A DNA stretch of 64,000 bases, taken from contig CAZUHP010000015.1 of assembly GCA_964620595.1 (NCBI GenBank), positions 1 to 64,000 on the forward strand, in the 5' to 3' direction. The notes under the pieces were generated by a model. It searched no databases. It was not told the origin of the DNA and worked only from the letters and a program-made list of their open reading frames with translations. Below are positions 34,108 through 42,620 of the stretch, piece after piece. How positions within the stretch are numbered: the stretch's first letter is position 1; the number at the start of each line of letters is the position of its first letter. The position numbers were made by a program, and so were the translations under genes. This stretch comes from Desulfocarbo sp964620595. GTDB taxonomy: Bacteria; Desulfobacterota; Desulfarculia; Desulfarculales; Desulfarculaceae.

Positions 34108-34554
34108 TCAAGAGGGCAGCTTGTCGCCAATGGACTTGCCATAGTCCTGGCCGGCCTTGATCCCGTCCGGGCTGTCGACATCCTTTTCCAGCACGTTCAA
34201 GGAACCCAACTCGCTCATGTCCATCTTGAAAACATACTGCATGGTGTCAAACACGTACTTGGGCGCGTCGCCGCTGTGGGTGTAGGAGCCAAAGGCGCCG
34301 CCGATCTTGCCCACCAGGTTGAGTTTCTCCATCTTGAACAGGAAGTTCTTCATGCCCCCGGTCATGTCCCGGTGATAGGTAGGGCAGCCCAATACATAGG
34401 CATCGTATTCGGCTATGCTGTCGATGTCACTTATATCGCTTATCTTTTTCAGGTCAACCTCGTGCCCGCCCATGCGGAGGCCCTCGGCGATGTACTGGGC
34501 GATCTTCTCGGTGTGGCCGGTGCGGCTGGCATAAGCGATCAACACTCTACTCAT
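34108..34554 (-). CDS. Flavodoxin
   Basis: 148 residues. The N-terminal FMN phosphate loop (YASRTGHTEKIAQ) and downstream aromatic/loop regions (GCPTYHRDM and GSYTHSGD) place it among flavodoxin/flavodoxin-like FMN proteins. It can replace ferredoxin as a low-potential carrier under iron limitation. Transcribed alone from an AT-rich promoter that contains a Fur-like site, consistent with iron-dependent control. Confidence 0.88.
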   Translation of the reverse strand: MSRVLIAYASRTGHTEKIAQYIAEGLRMGGHEVDLKKISDISDIDSIAEYDAYVLGCPTYHRDMTGGMKNFLFKMEKLNLVGKIGGAFGSYTHSGDAPKYVFDTMQYVFKMDMSELGSLNVLEKDVDSPDGIKAGQDYGKSIGDKLPS

Positions 34555-34624
34555 GGCTCATCCTTTCCTTGGCTCCAAGCGGACACTGCCTACTGACTGC
34601 TTGGCGGCAGGGCCCCAAAAAATA

Positions 34625-34651
34625 GATAATCATTACTATATAAGAATTATA
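34625..34651 (-). promoter_or_regulatory. Flavodoxin promoter with Fur-like box
   Basis: On the minus strand a perfect TATAAT (34651-34646) has no good -35. Just downstream the plus-strand 13-mer GATAATCATTACT (34625-34637) matches the 6-1-6 Fur arrangement GATAAT-N-ATTATC at 11 of 13 positions and would overlap the transcription start. Iron repression of flavodoxin by Fur is well known; its presence here is inferred from sequence only. Confidence 0.55.
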
Positions 34652-34756
34652 ACTGGACTTGCTTTGGGCAACCAGGCTTTTTTGGGAGCCGCGCCCCCGC
34701 CAAGCAGCCACCAAGTTGTAAGGAGAGACAGCAGTGAAAACGCGAGGTGGTTTTGC

Positions 34757-35560
34757 TCAGGCGCCGGGCAGGGCCAGGGCCTGGGGGTCCAGGAGGGCGT
34801 AATCCCCTTGCAGGGAAATGAGGCAGCCCCTGAGCAAGCCTTCCCTTTGCAGGGCCAGGGCCGCTTCCCGGCCCGCGGCCAGGGCGGCAGCGCGCTGCCC
34901 GGGCTCCAGGGGGGGCACCCTGGTGGTGACCGGGGTATCGCCCAGATCCGAGGTCGGGTCCAGTTCCCGGGCCGGCCGGCGGTTGATGCCCGCCGCCTCC
35001 AGGTTGACCGCGTTACCCAGGGCGGTGGCCAGGGCATCGGCCAAGGCGGCGCTCTGGGCCCACACGCTCACCGCGTCGGCCAGGCCCAGGGAATGGCTGC
35101 GCCCCTGCCAGCCGCTGGTGGCCACTCCCCCGATGCCCTGCTCCCCGGACAGGTCGAGCCGCCCCAAAAGCGGCGCCTCCCGGCCCTCTCCCGGGCTCCA
35201 GGCGCGCAGGCCCACCCGGGCCCTTTGCCCCGGGCCCAGGCGCAGGGCGATGTCCCCGCCGTTGTTGACCAGCACCTTGTCCGCGCCCAGGCCGGCGGCG
35301 AACTCGGCCAGCTCGTCGGCCACCGCCCCGGCCACCGCAGCCAGGGGGGTCAGTCCCCGGCCCACGGCCCGGGCCGCCTCCCGGGCTCGGACCACCACCT
35401 TTGGCGCGGGCCGCCCGGCGGGCAGCTCGGCAGGCGGGCGCTTCAGGTAATGCTGGAAATCGGCCAGCACGGCCAACAGGCGCAGGGCGACGCGGGCGGC
35501 CTGGGCGGCGATCACCGGGCGCGGCTCGCCCTGGTCCCAAGCCGATATGGTGAGGGTCAT
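34757..35560 (-). CDS. UPF0280 family protein (ApbE-like fold)
   Basis: 267 residues from ATG 35560; GTG 35575 is an in-frame alternative. Conserved blocks include TPLAAVAGAVADELAEF, VNNGGDIALRL, GVATSGWQGRSHSLGLADAV and ALATALGNAV. UPF0280 proteins resemble the FAD:protein FMN transferase ApbE and share its nucleotide-site loops (VNNGGD and DAVSVWA), but have no assigned function. It is the last gene of the molybdenum-hydroxylase operon, 33 bases after the hydroxynicotinate-reductase-like gene. A role in attaching that enzyme's covalent flavin is an inference. Confidence 0.8.
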   Translation of the reverse strand: MTLTISAWDQGEPRPVIAAQAARVALRLLAVLADFQHYLKRPPAELPAGRPAPKVVVRAREAARAVGRGLTPLAAVAGAVADELAEFAAGLGADKVLVNNGGDIALRLGPGQRARVGLRAWSPGEGREAPLLGRLDLSGEQGIGGVATSGWQGRSHSLGLADAVSVWAQSAALADALATALGNAVNLEAAGINRRPARELDPTSDLGDTPVTTRVPPLEPGQRAAALAAGREAALALQREGLLRGCLISLQGDYALLDPQALALPGA

Positions 35561-35592
35561 GGGCCCCCAGTCCACCAGGACCAGGTCCGGTC

Positions 35593-37119
35593 TCAGGACT
35601 TGGACCGGTTCCACGGCACGGGCTCCTTGGTCTGGAAAGGCTTGATGGCCTCCAAATGCCCGCCCATCTTCTGGTAGTCGTCCAGGCGCATGGTGTACTC
35701 GATGGGCGCCACCGTGGCCGGGGTGGGCACCCAGGTGAAGGCCCCGGGCCTCACCCGCTCCACGTCCACCATGAAGGTGATGCCGCCGCCGGGCAGTATG
35801 AACACCGGCGCGCCGCCGCAGGTGAGCACCGCCTTGGCGCTGTGCACCGCCTTGGTCAGCCGGAGGGGATAGCGCGCCACCCCGGCCCGGGCCGAACCGC
35901 CCGCCCCGGCCACGTACACCGCCGACACCCGGGAACTCTGGCAGGACTCGCTGATGGCGGCCACTGCCTCCCGGGCCGCAGGGGTGAGGGGGATGGGCTG
36001 GTACCGGCCCTGCTCGTCCAATTGGAACAGGGCGGCCCTTTGGCCGGTGGTCTCGGTGATCAGGAGGGTGCTGCCGGGCTTGGTGCGGCTGGTGTCCACC
36101 GAGGCCACCACCTGCAAGGGATCGCTTATGTCGGTGCCTCCCCAGCCTGAGCCGTGGGTGCCGAAGTAGCGCCCCGGGGTGGAGCGGGTGAAGCGAAGCT
36201 CCAGGCCCGAGGGGCTGAGCCCCAGGCAGCGGCCAGCCGCGTGGTGGCTGAACAGGCTGGTCACGTGGTGGTCCAGCACGATGACCTCGTCGGCCGCCTC
36301 CTTGAAAAAAGGCGCGAACAGCCCGGCCGTGGCCGAGCCGCAGCCCACCCGCATGCGGGTCACCTTCTGGCCGTCGATGACCGGCGGCTGGCCCACCTGC
36401 ACCGAAAGCCTGGCCCCGCCCTTCACCCGCAACTCCACTGCCTCCCGGTTGGCGATGGCCGCCACTGCCCGGGCCGCGGCAAAGCCGTTCTTGCCGGTGA
36501 GGCGGTTGACCCCGCCGATGGCCAATATCTTGGAGCCGTATTCCTCGGTCTCCACCATGCCCACCGTCCGGCCCTCGAAGCGCACCTCCGCGCCCTCGGG
36601 GCCCACCTCCAGGTCGGTGTCGATCTTCAGCTTGAGCCCGGAGTAGGAGAGCGGCGCCTCGGTGACCACGGTCACCACCTCCACCCCCTGGCGCACATCG
36701 CTCACGATATAGGGCGCGGGCACGTAGTCCGGATAGGTGCCTCCCGCGCCCAGGGCGGTCAGGGAGGGCTTCTGGATCAGGGGCTCGGGCTCCGGGCCCA
36801 CCAGCTCGGCCACCTCCTGGTAGGTGAGCAGGGGCTGGTTGCGCCGCAGCTCGCCGCCGGTGTTGGTGAACCGGCCGCAGGCGCCGCTTCGCCCCTCGGG
36901 AACCTGGCAGGCCACGGGGCACACCTGGCAGGTAACCGCGCCGGGCACCGGCCGCACCTCATCCATGACCGCATCCCGCGGGCATACCCTGAGACAGGTG
37001 CGGCACTCCACGCAGCGGTCATTGATGACCGCCTTTTTGGCTTCGATGGTGACCGCGGCCACCGGGCAGTCCCTCTGGCACAGGCCGCAGCCGTTGCAGC
37101 GCTCCAGGTCTATCTTCAT
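35593..37119 (-). CDS. hnr: 6-hydroxynicotinate reductase-like iron-sulfur flavoprotein
   Basis: 508 residues. Two ferredoxin-type 4Fe-4S motifs (Cys8/11/14/18 and Cys36/39/42/46) are followed by a third Cys group (64/67/71/81). The remainder is the family-specific domain (IGGVNRLTGKNGFAAARA, MRVGCGSATAGLF, FGTHGSGWGGTDISDP). The characterised Eubacterium barkeri enzyme has two [4Fe-4S], one [2Fe-2S] and covalent flavin, and reduces 6-hydroxynicotinate to 1,4,5,6-tetrahydro-6-oxonicotinate using ferredoxin; the cysteine count here agrees. Its ATG overlaps the molybdenum subunit's stop (ATGA). Assignment rests on remembered family resemblance plus context. Confidence 0.82.
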   Translation of the reverse strand: MKIDLERCNGCGLCQRDCPVAAVTIEAKKAVINDRCVECRTCLRVCPRDAVMDEVRPVPGAVTCQVCPVACQVPEGRSGACGRFTNTGGELRRNQPLLTYQEVAELVGPEPEPLIQKPSLTALGAGGTYPDYVPAPYIVSDVRQGVEVVTVVTEAPLSYSGLKLKIDTDLEVGPEGAEVRFEGRTVGMVETEEYGSKILAIGGVNRLTGKNGFAAARAVAAIANREAVELRVKGGARLSVQVGQPPVIDGQKVTRMRVGCGSATAGLFAPFFKEAADEVIVLDHHVTSLFSHHAAGRCLGLSPSGLELRFTRSTPGRYFGTHGSGWGGTDISDPLQVVASVDTSRTKPGSTLLITETTGQRAALFQLDEQGRYQPIPLTPAAREAVAAISESCQSSRVSAVYVAGAGGSARAGVARYPLRLTKAVHSAKAVLTCGGAPVFILPGGGITFMVDVERVRPGAFTWVPTPATVAPIEYTMRLDDYQKMGGHLEAIKPFQTKEPVPWNRSKS

Positions 37120-39398
37120 GCTTGCTCGTCCTCGAGGGCGGTCAGGGCCTCCATCACCCGCTCCAGGTTCAGGGGCAGCTCCCGCATGGGCCGGCCCAGG
37201 GCCTGGCCCACCGCGCCGGCCACCGCGGGCGCGGTGGGGATGAGGGCGGGCTCGCCCACGCCCTTGGCGCCATAGGGCCCGGTTTCCTCGGGCTCCTCCA
37301 CGATGAGCGGCGTCACCTGCGGCGCGTCGGCCGCGGTGGGGATGTGGTAGTCCTGCAGGTTGTCCGTGGCGCCGGGGTGATATTCCTCCATGAGGGCCAT
37401 GCCCAGGCCCATCATCACCCCGCCGCAAATCTGACCGGTGACCGCGCGCCGGTTCAGGGCGCGTCCCACGTCGTGGGCCGCAGCCACCTCCTTCACCCGC
37501 ACCAGGCCGGAGGCGGTGTCCACCCGCACCCGGGCGCTCTGGGCGGCAAAGGCATAGGTGGCATAGGGCCGGCCCTGGCCGGTTTCCGGGTCCAGGGCGC
37601 TGAAGTCGGGGTCGAACTCGCCGGCGGCCTTGGGCGGGCGGCCCTGGCGGTGGAGGAAACGCGCCACCTCTTTTACTTCCAGGCCGCCCCCCTGGCCGCC
37701 CCCCTGGACGCCCCCCTGGCCGCCTTTCTCTTGGATCAGCCGGCCCCGCAGCTCCAGCTCCATCTGGCCGCCGCCCAGCATCTCCCGGGCGCCGGCCAGG
37801 AGCAGGTCCTCCAGCTTGCCGGCCGCGTCCAGGACCGCGTTGCCCGAGATGTAGGTCTGGCGGCTGGCCGAGGTGGCGCCGGCGTTGGTGGTGCGGTCGG
37901 TGTCCCCCCGGCAGAGGTCTATGTCCCCGGGCTCCAGGCCCAGGCGCTCGGCCGCGAGCTGCACCAGCACCGTGTCCGAGCCCTGGCCGATCTCGGCCGC
38001 GCCGGTGTAGAGCACCACCCGGCCGTCGGGCCGCCACTCGAGCTGGGCGGTGGCGGGATTGGACACCCCGGTATTGCCGATGCCGTAGAACATGCAGCCC
38101 AGGCCCACCCCCTCCCGGTGCCAGAGCCCCTGGCTCAAGCTCCGGCGCCAGCGCTGGTAGATGGGCCGGATACGCTCCAGGCACTGCACCAGGCCCACCC
38201 CGCTCCCCAGCACCTGGCCGGTGGCCGTGGCCTGGCCGGGCCGGAGCGCGTTCTTGATGCGTATCTCCAGGGGGTCCATGCCCAGGGCCGCGGCCAGGGC
38301 GTCCATCTGGCCCTCGTGGGCCAGGGCCACCTGGGGTACGCCAAAGCCGCGCATGGCGCCGTTCCAGGGGTTGTGGGTGTAGACCACCCGGCAGCGCACC
38401 GCCACATTGGGCACCAGGTACGGCCCGGTGGCGTGCACCGCCGCCCGCATGCACACCGCCAGGCCGTAGGAGGCAAAGGCCCCGGTGTCGACCAAAAGCT
38501 CGGCCTTCACGGCGGTGAGCCGGCCCTCCTCATCCGCGCCGCTCACATAGCGCATGCGGAAGGGATGGCGCTTGGCCGTGGCCAAGAAGCTCTCCTCCCG
38601 GGTGTAGGCCATGCGTACCGGGCGCTTCAGGTGCCAGGCGGCCAGGGCCAGGTAGGGCTGCACCGAAAGGTCCAGCTTGCCGCCAAAGCCGCCGCCGGTC
38701 TCGGCCTGCACCACCCGCACCCGGTCCGGGTCCACCCCCAGGAACAAGGCCAGATCGGCCTGGTCGTAATGGGGGTTCTGGGTGCAGGCGCGCACGATCA
38801 CCCGGCCGTCCTGGTAGTCGGCCCGGCCGCCTTCGATCTCCAGGGCCACGTGCTCCAGCCGGCTGGTGGTGTACTCGGCCTCCACCACCACCGCCGAGGC
38901 GGCCAGGGCGTCCTCCACCTCGCCCTTCACGATGCGGGTCTCCCGGAGCAGGTTGCCCGAGGGATGATCCGGATGCACCAAGGGCGCGTCCCCGGCCAAG
39001 GCCGCCTCGGGGTCGAACACCCCGGGCAGTTCCTCCAGCTCCACCCGCACCGCCCGGGCGCCGGCCCAGGCAGCCTCCTGGCTCTCGGCCGCCACCAGGG
39101 CCACGGCCTGGCCCACATGGCGCACCGTCTCCTGGGCCAGGAATTCCTGGTCCTTGCTCACCGGGATGATGCCCAGGCGGTTCACCCCTGGCACATCGGC
39201 CGCGGTGAAGACCCGCACCACGCCGGGGACCTGCAAGGCAGGCCCCACCTCGATGCGCTTGAGGCGGGCCGGGGCCTTGGCCGCGCGCACGCAGGCCAGG
39301 TGCAGATCGCCCGGGCGGCCCTGGTCAAAGCCAAAGCGGGCCTCGCCCCGCACCCGCTGCCGGACTCCCACCCTCATCGTACTGGCGCCCAGCCTCAT
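37116..39398 (-). CDS. Molybdenum hydroxylase large (Mo-binding) subunit, nicotinate-dehydrogenase-like
   Basis: 760 residues, xanthine-oxidase family. Motifs: GGGFGGKLDLSVQPY, AMRGFGVPQ, GAAEIGQGSDTVL, TTNAGATSASRQTY, and the catalytic Glu in GAKGVGEPAL. It hydroxylates an aromatic N-heterocycle next to nitrogen using water. In E. barkeri this chain is split in two (NdhL and NdhM); here it is a single polypeptide. Residues about 558-572 are a Gly/Gln run encoded by a 12-bp repeat. GGAGGTG sits six bases before the ATG. Substrate (nicotinate) is inferred from the reductase and enamidase neighbours. Confidence 0.87.
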   Translation of the reverse strand: MRLGASTMRVGVRQRVRGEARFGFDQGRPGDLHLACVRAAKAPARLKRIEVGPALQVPGVVRVFTAADVPGVNRLGIIPVSKDQEFLAQETVRHVGQAVALVAAESQEAAWAGARAVRVELEELPGVFDPEAALAGDAPLVHPDHPSGNLLRETRIVKGEVEDALAASAVVVEAEYTTSRLEHVALEIEGGRADYQDGRVIVRACTQNPHYDQADLALFLGVDPDRVRVVQAETGGGFGGKLDLSVQPYLALAAWHLKRPVRMAYTREESFLATAKRHPFRMRYVSGADEEGRLTAVKAELLVDTGAFASYGLAVCMRAAVHATGPYLVPNVAVRCRVVYTHNPWNGAMRGFGVPQVALAHEGQMDALAAALGMDPLEIRIKNALRPGQATATGQVLGSGVGLVQCLERIRPIYQRWRRSLSQGLWHREGVGLGCMFYGIGNTGVSNPATAQLEWRPDGRVVLYTGAAEIGQGSDTVLVQLAAERLGLEPGDIDLCRGDTDRTTNAGATSASRQTYISGNAVLDAAGKLEDLLLAGAREMLGGGQMELELRGRLIQEKGGQGGVQGGGQGGGLEVKEVARFLHRQGRPPKAAGEFDPDFSALDPETGQGRPYATYAFAAQSARVRVDTASGLVRVKEVAAAHDVGRALNRRAVTGQICGGVMMGLGMALMEEYHPGATDNLQDYHIPTAADAPQVTPLIVEEPEETGPYGAKGVGEPALIPTAPAVAGAVGQALGRPMRELPLNLERVMEALTALEDEQA
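37684..37724. repeat. 12-bp-period C-run repeat inside the Mo-subunit gene
   Basis: Three units of (C/A)CGCCCCCCTGG at 37684-37719 plus a partial fourth; on the coding (minus) strand they read Gly-Gly plus Gln, Val or Gly. They insert a flexible loop into the molybdenum subunit while keeping the frame. Confidence 0.8.
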
Positions 39399-40255
39399 GC
39401 TGCACCTCCCACCTGGGACCAGGCCTGGGCCAAGGTCCGGGCCGTGACCCGGGCTATGGCCGGCACCTTGTAGGCCGCGGACGAACGCCAGCCGCAGACA
39501 TCGGTGAAACAGCGGGCCGTCTCCCGGCCGGCGGCCTGCCAGAGTTCAGGGCCGGGCTCCCCCTCCTTGAGCAGGCTTTCCACCACCGCCAGCCGGCGGG
39601 GAGAGGGAAAGCAGGCGCCCAACACCAGGCGGGGATCGGCCAACTCCGCATCCAGGCACACCGCCAGGTTGAGCCGCGCCACGCTCACCGCCTGGCGCCG
39701 GCCCACCTTGGCGAACACCTGGCCCACCCCCGAGCGCGGCTTGTCCAGGGCAAAGCCCACGATCAGCTCATCCGGGCCCAGGGCGGTCTGGTTGGGCCCA
39801 ATGACCAACTCCTCCAGGGCGCACCAGCGCCGCCCCTGGGCCGAGGCTATCTCCACCCGGGCGCCCAGGGCGGTGAGCGCGCTCATGCCGTCGGCCGCGG
39901 GCGAGGCATTGGCCACGTTGCCGCCGATGGTTCCGGTCTGGCGCACCTGCACCGAACCCACCAAGGAGGCGGCCTGGGCCAAGAGTGGTAGATGGCTGGC
40001 CAGGCCGGGGTCGCTCTCCAAGGTGCGGAAGGTGAGGCCCGCGCCCACATAGGGCTCTGCCCCGCCTGGCTCCAGGCGCTTCAGCTCCTCCAGCCGGCTC
40101 ACGTCCAGGATGGTCTCCGGCAGCCGGCCGCCGCTCTGCCTGGCGCGGCGCAAATGGATCATGAGGTCGGTGCCCCCGGCAATGACCTTGGCCCTACCCT
40201 CGGCCAGCACCTCCAGGGCGTGCTCCAGGCTCCGGGCGATTACAAAGCGGCTCAT
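39395..40255 (-). CDS. Molybdenum hydroxylase FAD-binding subunit
   Basis: 286 residues, CoxM/FAD_binding_5 family. FAD pyrophosphate loops AGGTDLMIHLR and TIGGNVANASPAADG are clear, then the CO-dehydrogenase flavoprotein C-terminal domain (KVGRRQAVSVARLNLAV). It relays electrons from the iron-sulfur subunit to the final acceptor. Overlaps both neighbours by four bases, so all three subunits are translationally coupled. Corresponds to NdhF in the E. barkeri system. Confidence 0.9.
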   Translation of the reverse strand: MSRFVIARSLEHALEVLAEGRAKVIAGGTDLMIHLRRARQSGGRLPETILDVSRLEELKRLEPGGAEPYVGAGLTFRTLESDPGLASHLPLLAQAASLVGSVQVRQTGTIGGNVANASPAADGMSALTALGARVEIASAQGRRWCALEELVIGPNQTALGPDELIVGFALDKPRSGVGQVFAKVGRRQAVSVARLNLAVCLDAELADPRLVLGACFPSPRRLAVVESLLKEGEPGPELWQAAGRETARCFTDVCGWRSSAAYKVPAIARVTARTLAQAWSQVGGAA

Positions 40256-40725
40256 GACACTGCCCCCTGGCGCCGGGCCGCCCGGCGCACCGCCCGGATG
40301 ATGTCGTGGTAGCCGGTGCAGCGGCAGAGGTTGCCGGCCAAGGCGGTCTTGACCGCCTCCTCGTCAGGGTTGGGGTTGCGGTCCAAAAGGTCCTTGGCAG
40401 CCAGGATCATGCCCGGCGTGCAGAATCCGCACTGCACCGCGCCGGCCTCCATGAAGGCCTGCTGCAAGGGATGCAACTCGCCCTCTGGGGCCAGCCCCTC
40501 GATGGTGGTCACCTCGCGGCCGGCCGCCTGCCAGGCCGCGGTGAGGCAGGCGTTCACCACCCGCCCGTCCAAGAGCACGCTGCAGGCGCCGCACTCGCCC
40601 ACGCCGCAGCCCTCCTTGGTGCCCAAAAGGCCCAGGCGCTCGCGCAAGAGGCTGAGCAGGCTCTCCTCGCCCGGCACTCCCTCGAGCCGCACCTCGCTTC
40701 CGTTCAGCTTGAAAACCAGCTCCAT
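40252..40725 (-). CDS. Molybdenum hydroxylase 2x[2Fe-2S] subunit
   Basis: 157 residues. Plant-type cluster motif CGVGECGACSVLLDG with the fourth Cys in VNACL, then the helical second-cluster motif CGFCTPGM and CRCTGYHDI. It transfers electrons from the molybdenum site to FAD. ATG 40725 gives the usual N-terminus (MELVFKLNGSEV); the Shine-Dalgarno is weak. First of the enzyme genes after the TRAP genes in the leftward operon. Corresponds to NdhS. Confidence 0.92.
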   Translation of the reverse strand: MELVFKLNGSEVRLEGVPGEESLLSLLRERLGLLGTKEGCGVGECGACSVLLDGRVVNACLTAAWQAAGREVTTIEGLAPEGELHPLQQAFMEAGAVQCGFCTPGMILAAKDLLDRNPNPDEEAVKTALAGNLCRCTGYHDIIRAVRRAARRQGAVS

Positions 40726-40778
40726 TGGGCAATGTCCGCCGCGCGCCGCCCACAAGCGGCCGCAAGGTGGGATGTGAA

Positions 40779-42089
40779 TCAGCGCAACATCATGTGGGGC
40801 AGTATGAGTGCGATCTGGGGAAACACGGTAATCAAAAACACCACCGCAAACACGGCAAAGAGAAACGGCGCCACCCCCCGGAAGATGGTCTCCACCGGCA
40901 CCTCCGGCGCCACCCCGGCCACGGTGAAGATGTTGAGGCCCATGGGCGGGGTGATGAGCCCGGCCTCCATCATGAGCACCGCGATGACTCCGAACCAGAT
41001 GGGGTCGAAGTGCAGGGCCAGGATGATGGGGTAGATCACCGGCATGGTGAGCACCATCATGGAGATGGCATCCAGGAAGCAGCCCAGGAAAAGGTAGATG
41101 ACGATTATCACCGTGTGGATGAGATAGGGCGACACCTGAAGGCCCGCCGCCCAGTTGGCCACCTGCACCGGGATGGTGGAAAGCGCCAGGAAGTAGCTGA
41201 ACACGTTGGCCCCGGCCACCAGGAACAACACCATCACCGAGATACGCAAGGACTCGATGAGCGCGCCCAGGAGCACCTGCCAGCTGAGGCTGCGCTTGAC
41301 GAGCGCCACCAGGAACAAGAGGGTGGCTCCCACCGCGCCGGCCTCGGTGGGGGTGAACAGGCCCGCGTAGATGCCGCCCATCACCACCAGGAACAACACC
41401 AGCGGTTCCCACACGCCCCGCAGGGCCTGGAACTTCTCCCGCCAGCCCACCGGCTCCGGATTGGCAGGCGCGATGCCGGGATTGATCTTGACCCACAAGA
41501 CCACGATGCCGATGTAGGCGGCGCACAGAAGTATGCCCGGCAGCATGCCCGCCACCAGGAGCTTGCCGATGGACTGCTCGGTGAGCATGCCGTAGACCAC
41601 GAACCCGATGCTGGGCGGGATCAAGAAACCCAGGGTGCCGCCCGCGGCCACGCTGCCGGTGGCCAGGCGGTCGCCATAGGAGAAGCGCCGCATCTCGGGC
41701 AGGGCCACGGTGCCCATGGTGGCGGCGGTGGCCACCGAGGAGCCCGACACCGCGGCAAAGCCGCCGCAGGCCCCGATGGTGGCGATGGCCAGCCCGCCGG
41801 GCAGGCGGCGCATCCACTTCTCGAACGCCGCGTACAGATCGCGGGTGATGCCCGAGGAACCGGCAAAGCCGCCCATGACGATGAACAGGGGGATCACGGT
41901 GTAGGGATAAAAGGAACTCACCTCCCACACCGTGCTGGCTACCACCGGCAGGGCCGCCTCCACCGAGGAGAGGTAGCTGATGCCCGCAAAGCCCACCAGC
42001 ATCAGCGCGAAAGCGATGGGCATGCCCAGAAACAGCAGCAAGAACACGCCCAGGGTGCCGATGACGCCCACGATTACCGGGTCAACCAT
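40779..42089 (-). CDS. dctM: TRAP transporter large permease DctM
   Basis: 436 residues, about 12-13 membrane helices; family motifs CGGFAAVSGSSVATAATMG, GTLGFLIPPSIGFV and EAGLITPPMGLN. Catalytic membrane subunit of a sodium-driven C4/organic-acid importer. ATG 42089 overlaps the dctQ end by eight bases; TTG 42098 is an alternative with a closer GGAG. In an operon with the molybdenum hydroxylase, so nicotinate or a similar heterocyclic acid is the likely cargo (inference). Confidence 0.93.
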   Translation of the reverse strand: MVDPVIVGVIGTLGVFLLLFLGMPIAFALMLVGFAGISYLSSVEAALPVVASTVWEVSSFYPYTVIPLFIVMGGFAGSSGITRDLYAAFEKWMRRLPGGLAIATIGACGGFAAVSGSSVATAATMGTVALPEMRRFSYGDRLATGSVAAGGTLGFLIPPSIGFVVYGMLTEQSIGKLLVAGMLPGILLCAAYIGIVVLWVKINPGIAPANPEPVGWREKFQALRGVWEPLVLFLVVMGGIYAGLFTPTEAGAVGATLLFLVALVKRSLSWQVLLGALIESLRISVMVLFLVAGANVFSYFLALSTIPVQVANWAAGLQVSPYLIHTVIIVIYLFLGCFLDAISMMVLTMPVIYPIILALHFDPIWFGVIAVLMMEAGLITPPMGLNIFTVAGVAPEVPVETIFRGVAPFLFAVFAVVFLITVFPQIALILPHMMLR

Positions 42090-42576
42090 TATTACCAACC
42101 AGCTCCCGCGCCGAGTCTATGAGGTCGATGATCAGCTCCAGGGCTAGGAACAGCCCGGCCAACGACACCAGCAGCCTGAAGGGAAGCTGCGGAATGCGCA
42201 GCATGTCCGAAACCGACTTTTCCTCGATACCCACCACCCAGCCCTGCCAAGCCAGGATGGCTATGATGAAGATGCTGAGGCTGGTGGTGAACATCTCCAC
42301 CACCAGGCGCGCCCGGCGGGGGAGCCGGGAGGTCAGCATGGTCACCCGCACGTGACCCTTGACCTGCTGGGTGTAGGCCACGCCCAAGAGCACGAACATG
42401 GCCAAGAGGTAGCTGGACAACTCCATGGTGCCGGGGATGGGCCGGGACCACAGGCCCCGGCCCACCACCTCGGCAGAGGTCAGCAACATGAGGGGAATGA
42501 GCAGGAACATGCCCAGGTAGCTGATGCCGCGGGTCACCTTCTGGATGAAGGCCTTGCTGCGCTCATAGGTGGTCAT
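42082..42576 (-). CDS. dctQ: TRAP transporter small permease DctQ
   Basis: 164 residues with four hydrophobic helices, including YLGMFLLIPLMLLTSAEVVGR and LPFRLLVSLAGLFLALELI, and the family loop PIPGTMELSSYLLAMFV. I chose ATG 42576 (MTTYERSK). Lies between dctP and dctM in the usual order. Confidence 0.9.
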   Translation of the reverse strand: MTTYERSKAFIQKVTRGISYLGMFLLIPLMLLTSAEVVGRGLWSRPIPGTMELSSYLLAMFVLLGVAYTQQVKGHVRVTMLTSRLPRRARLVVEMFTTSLSIFIIAILAWQGWVVGIEEKSVSDMLRIPQLPFRLLVSLAGLFLALELIIDLIDSARELVGNNG

Positions 42577-42620
42577 GTCCGCCGCCGGCTCCGTGGAGTC
42601 CCTGCCCAAGGTCTACGCGC

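Noticed and set aside
37116..40725. Carbon monoxide dehydrogenase (CoxLMS) or xanthine dehydrogenase proper
   Set aside because: Subunit order and the coupled hydroxynicotinate reductase and enamidase favour a heterocyclic-acid hydroxylase; I saw no CoxL-type active-site loop signature (AYXCSFR) in the large subunit.
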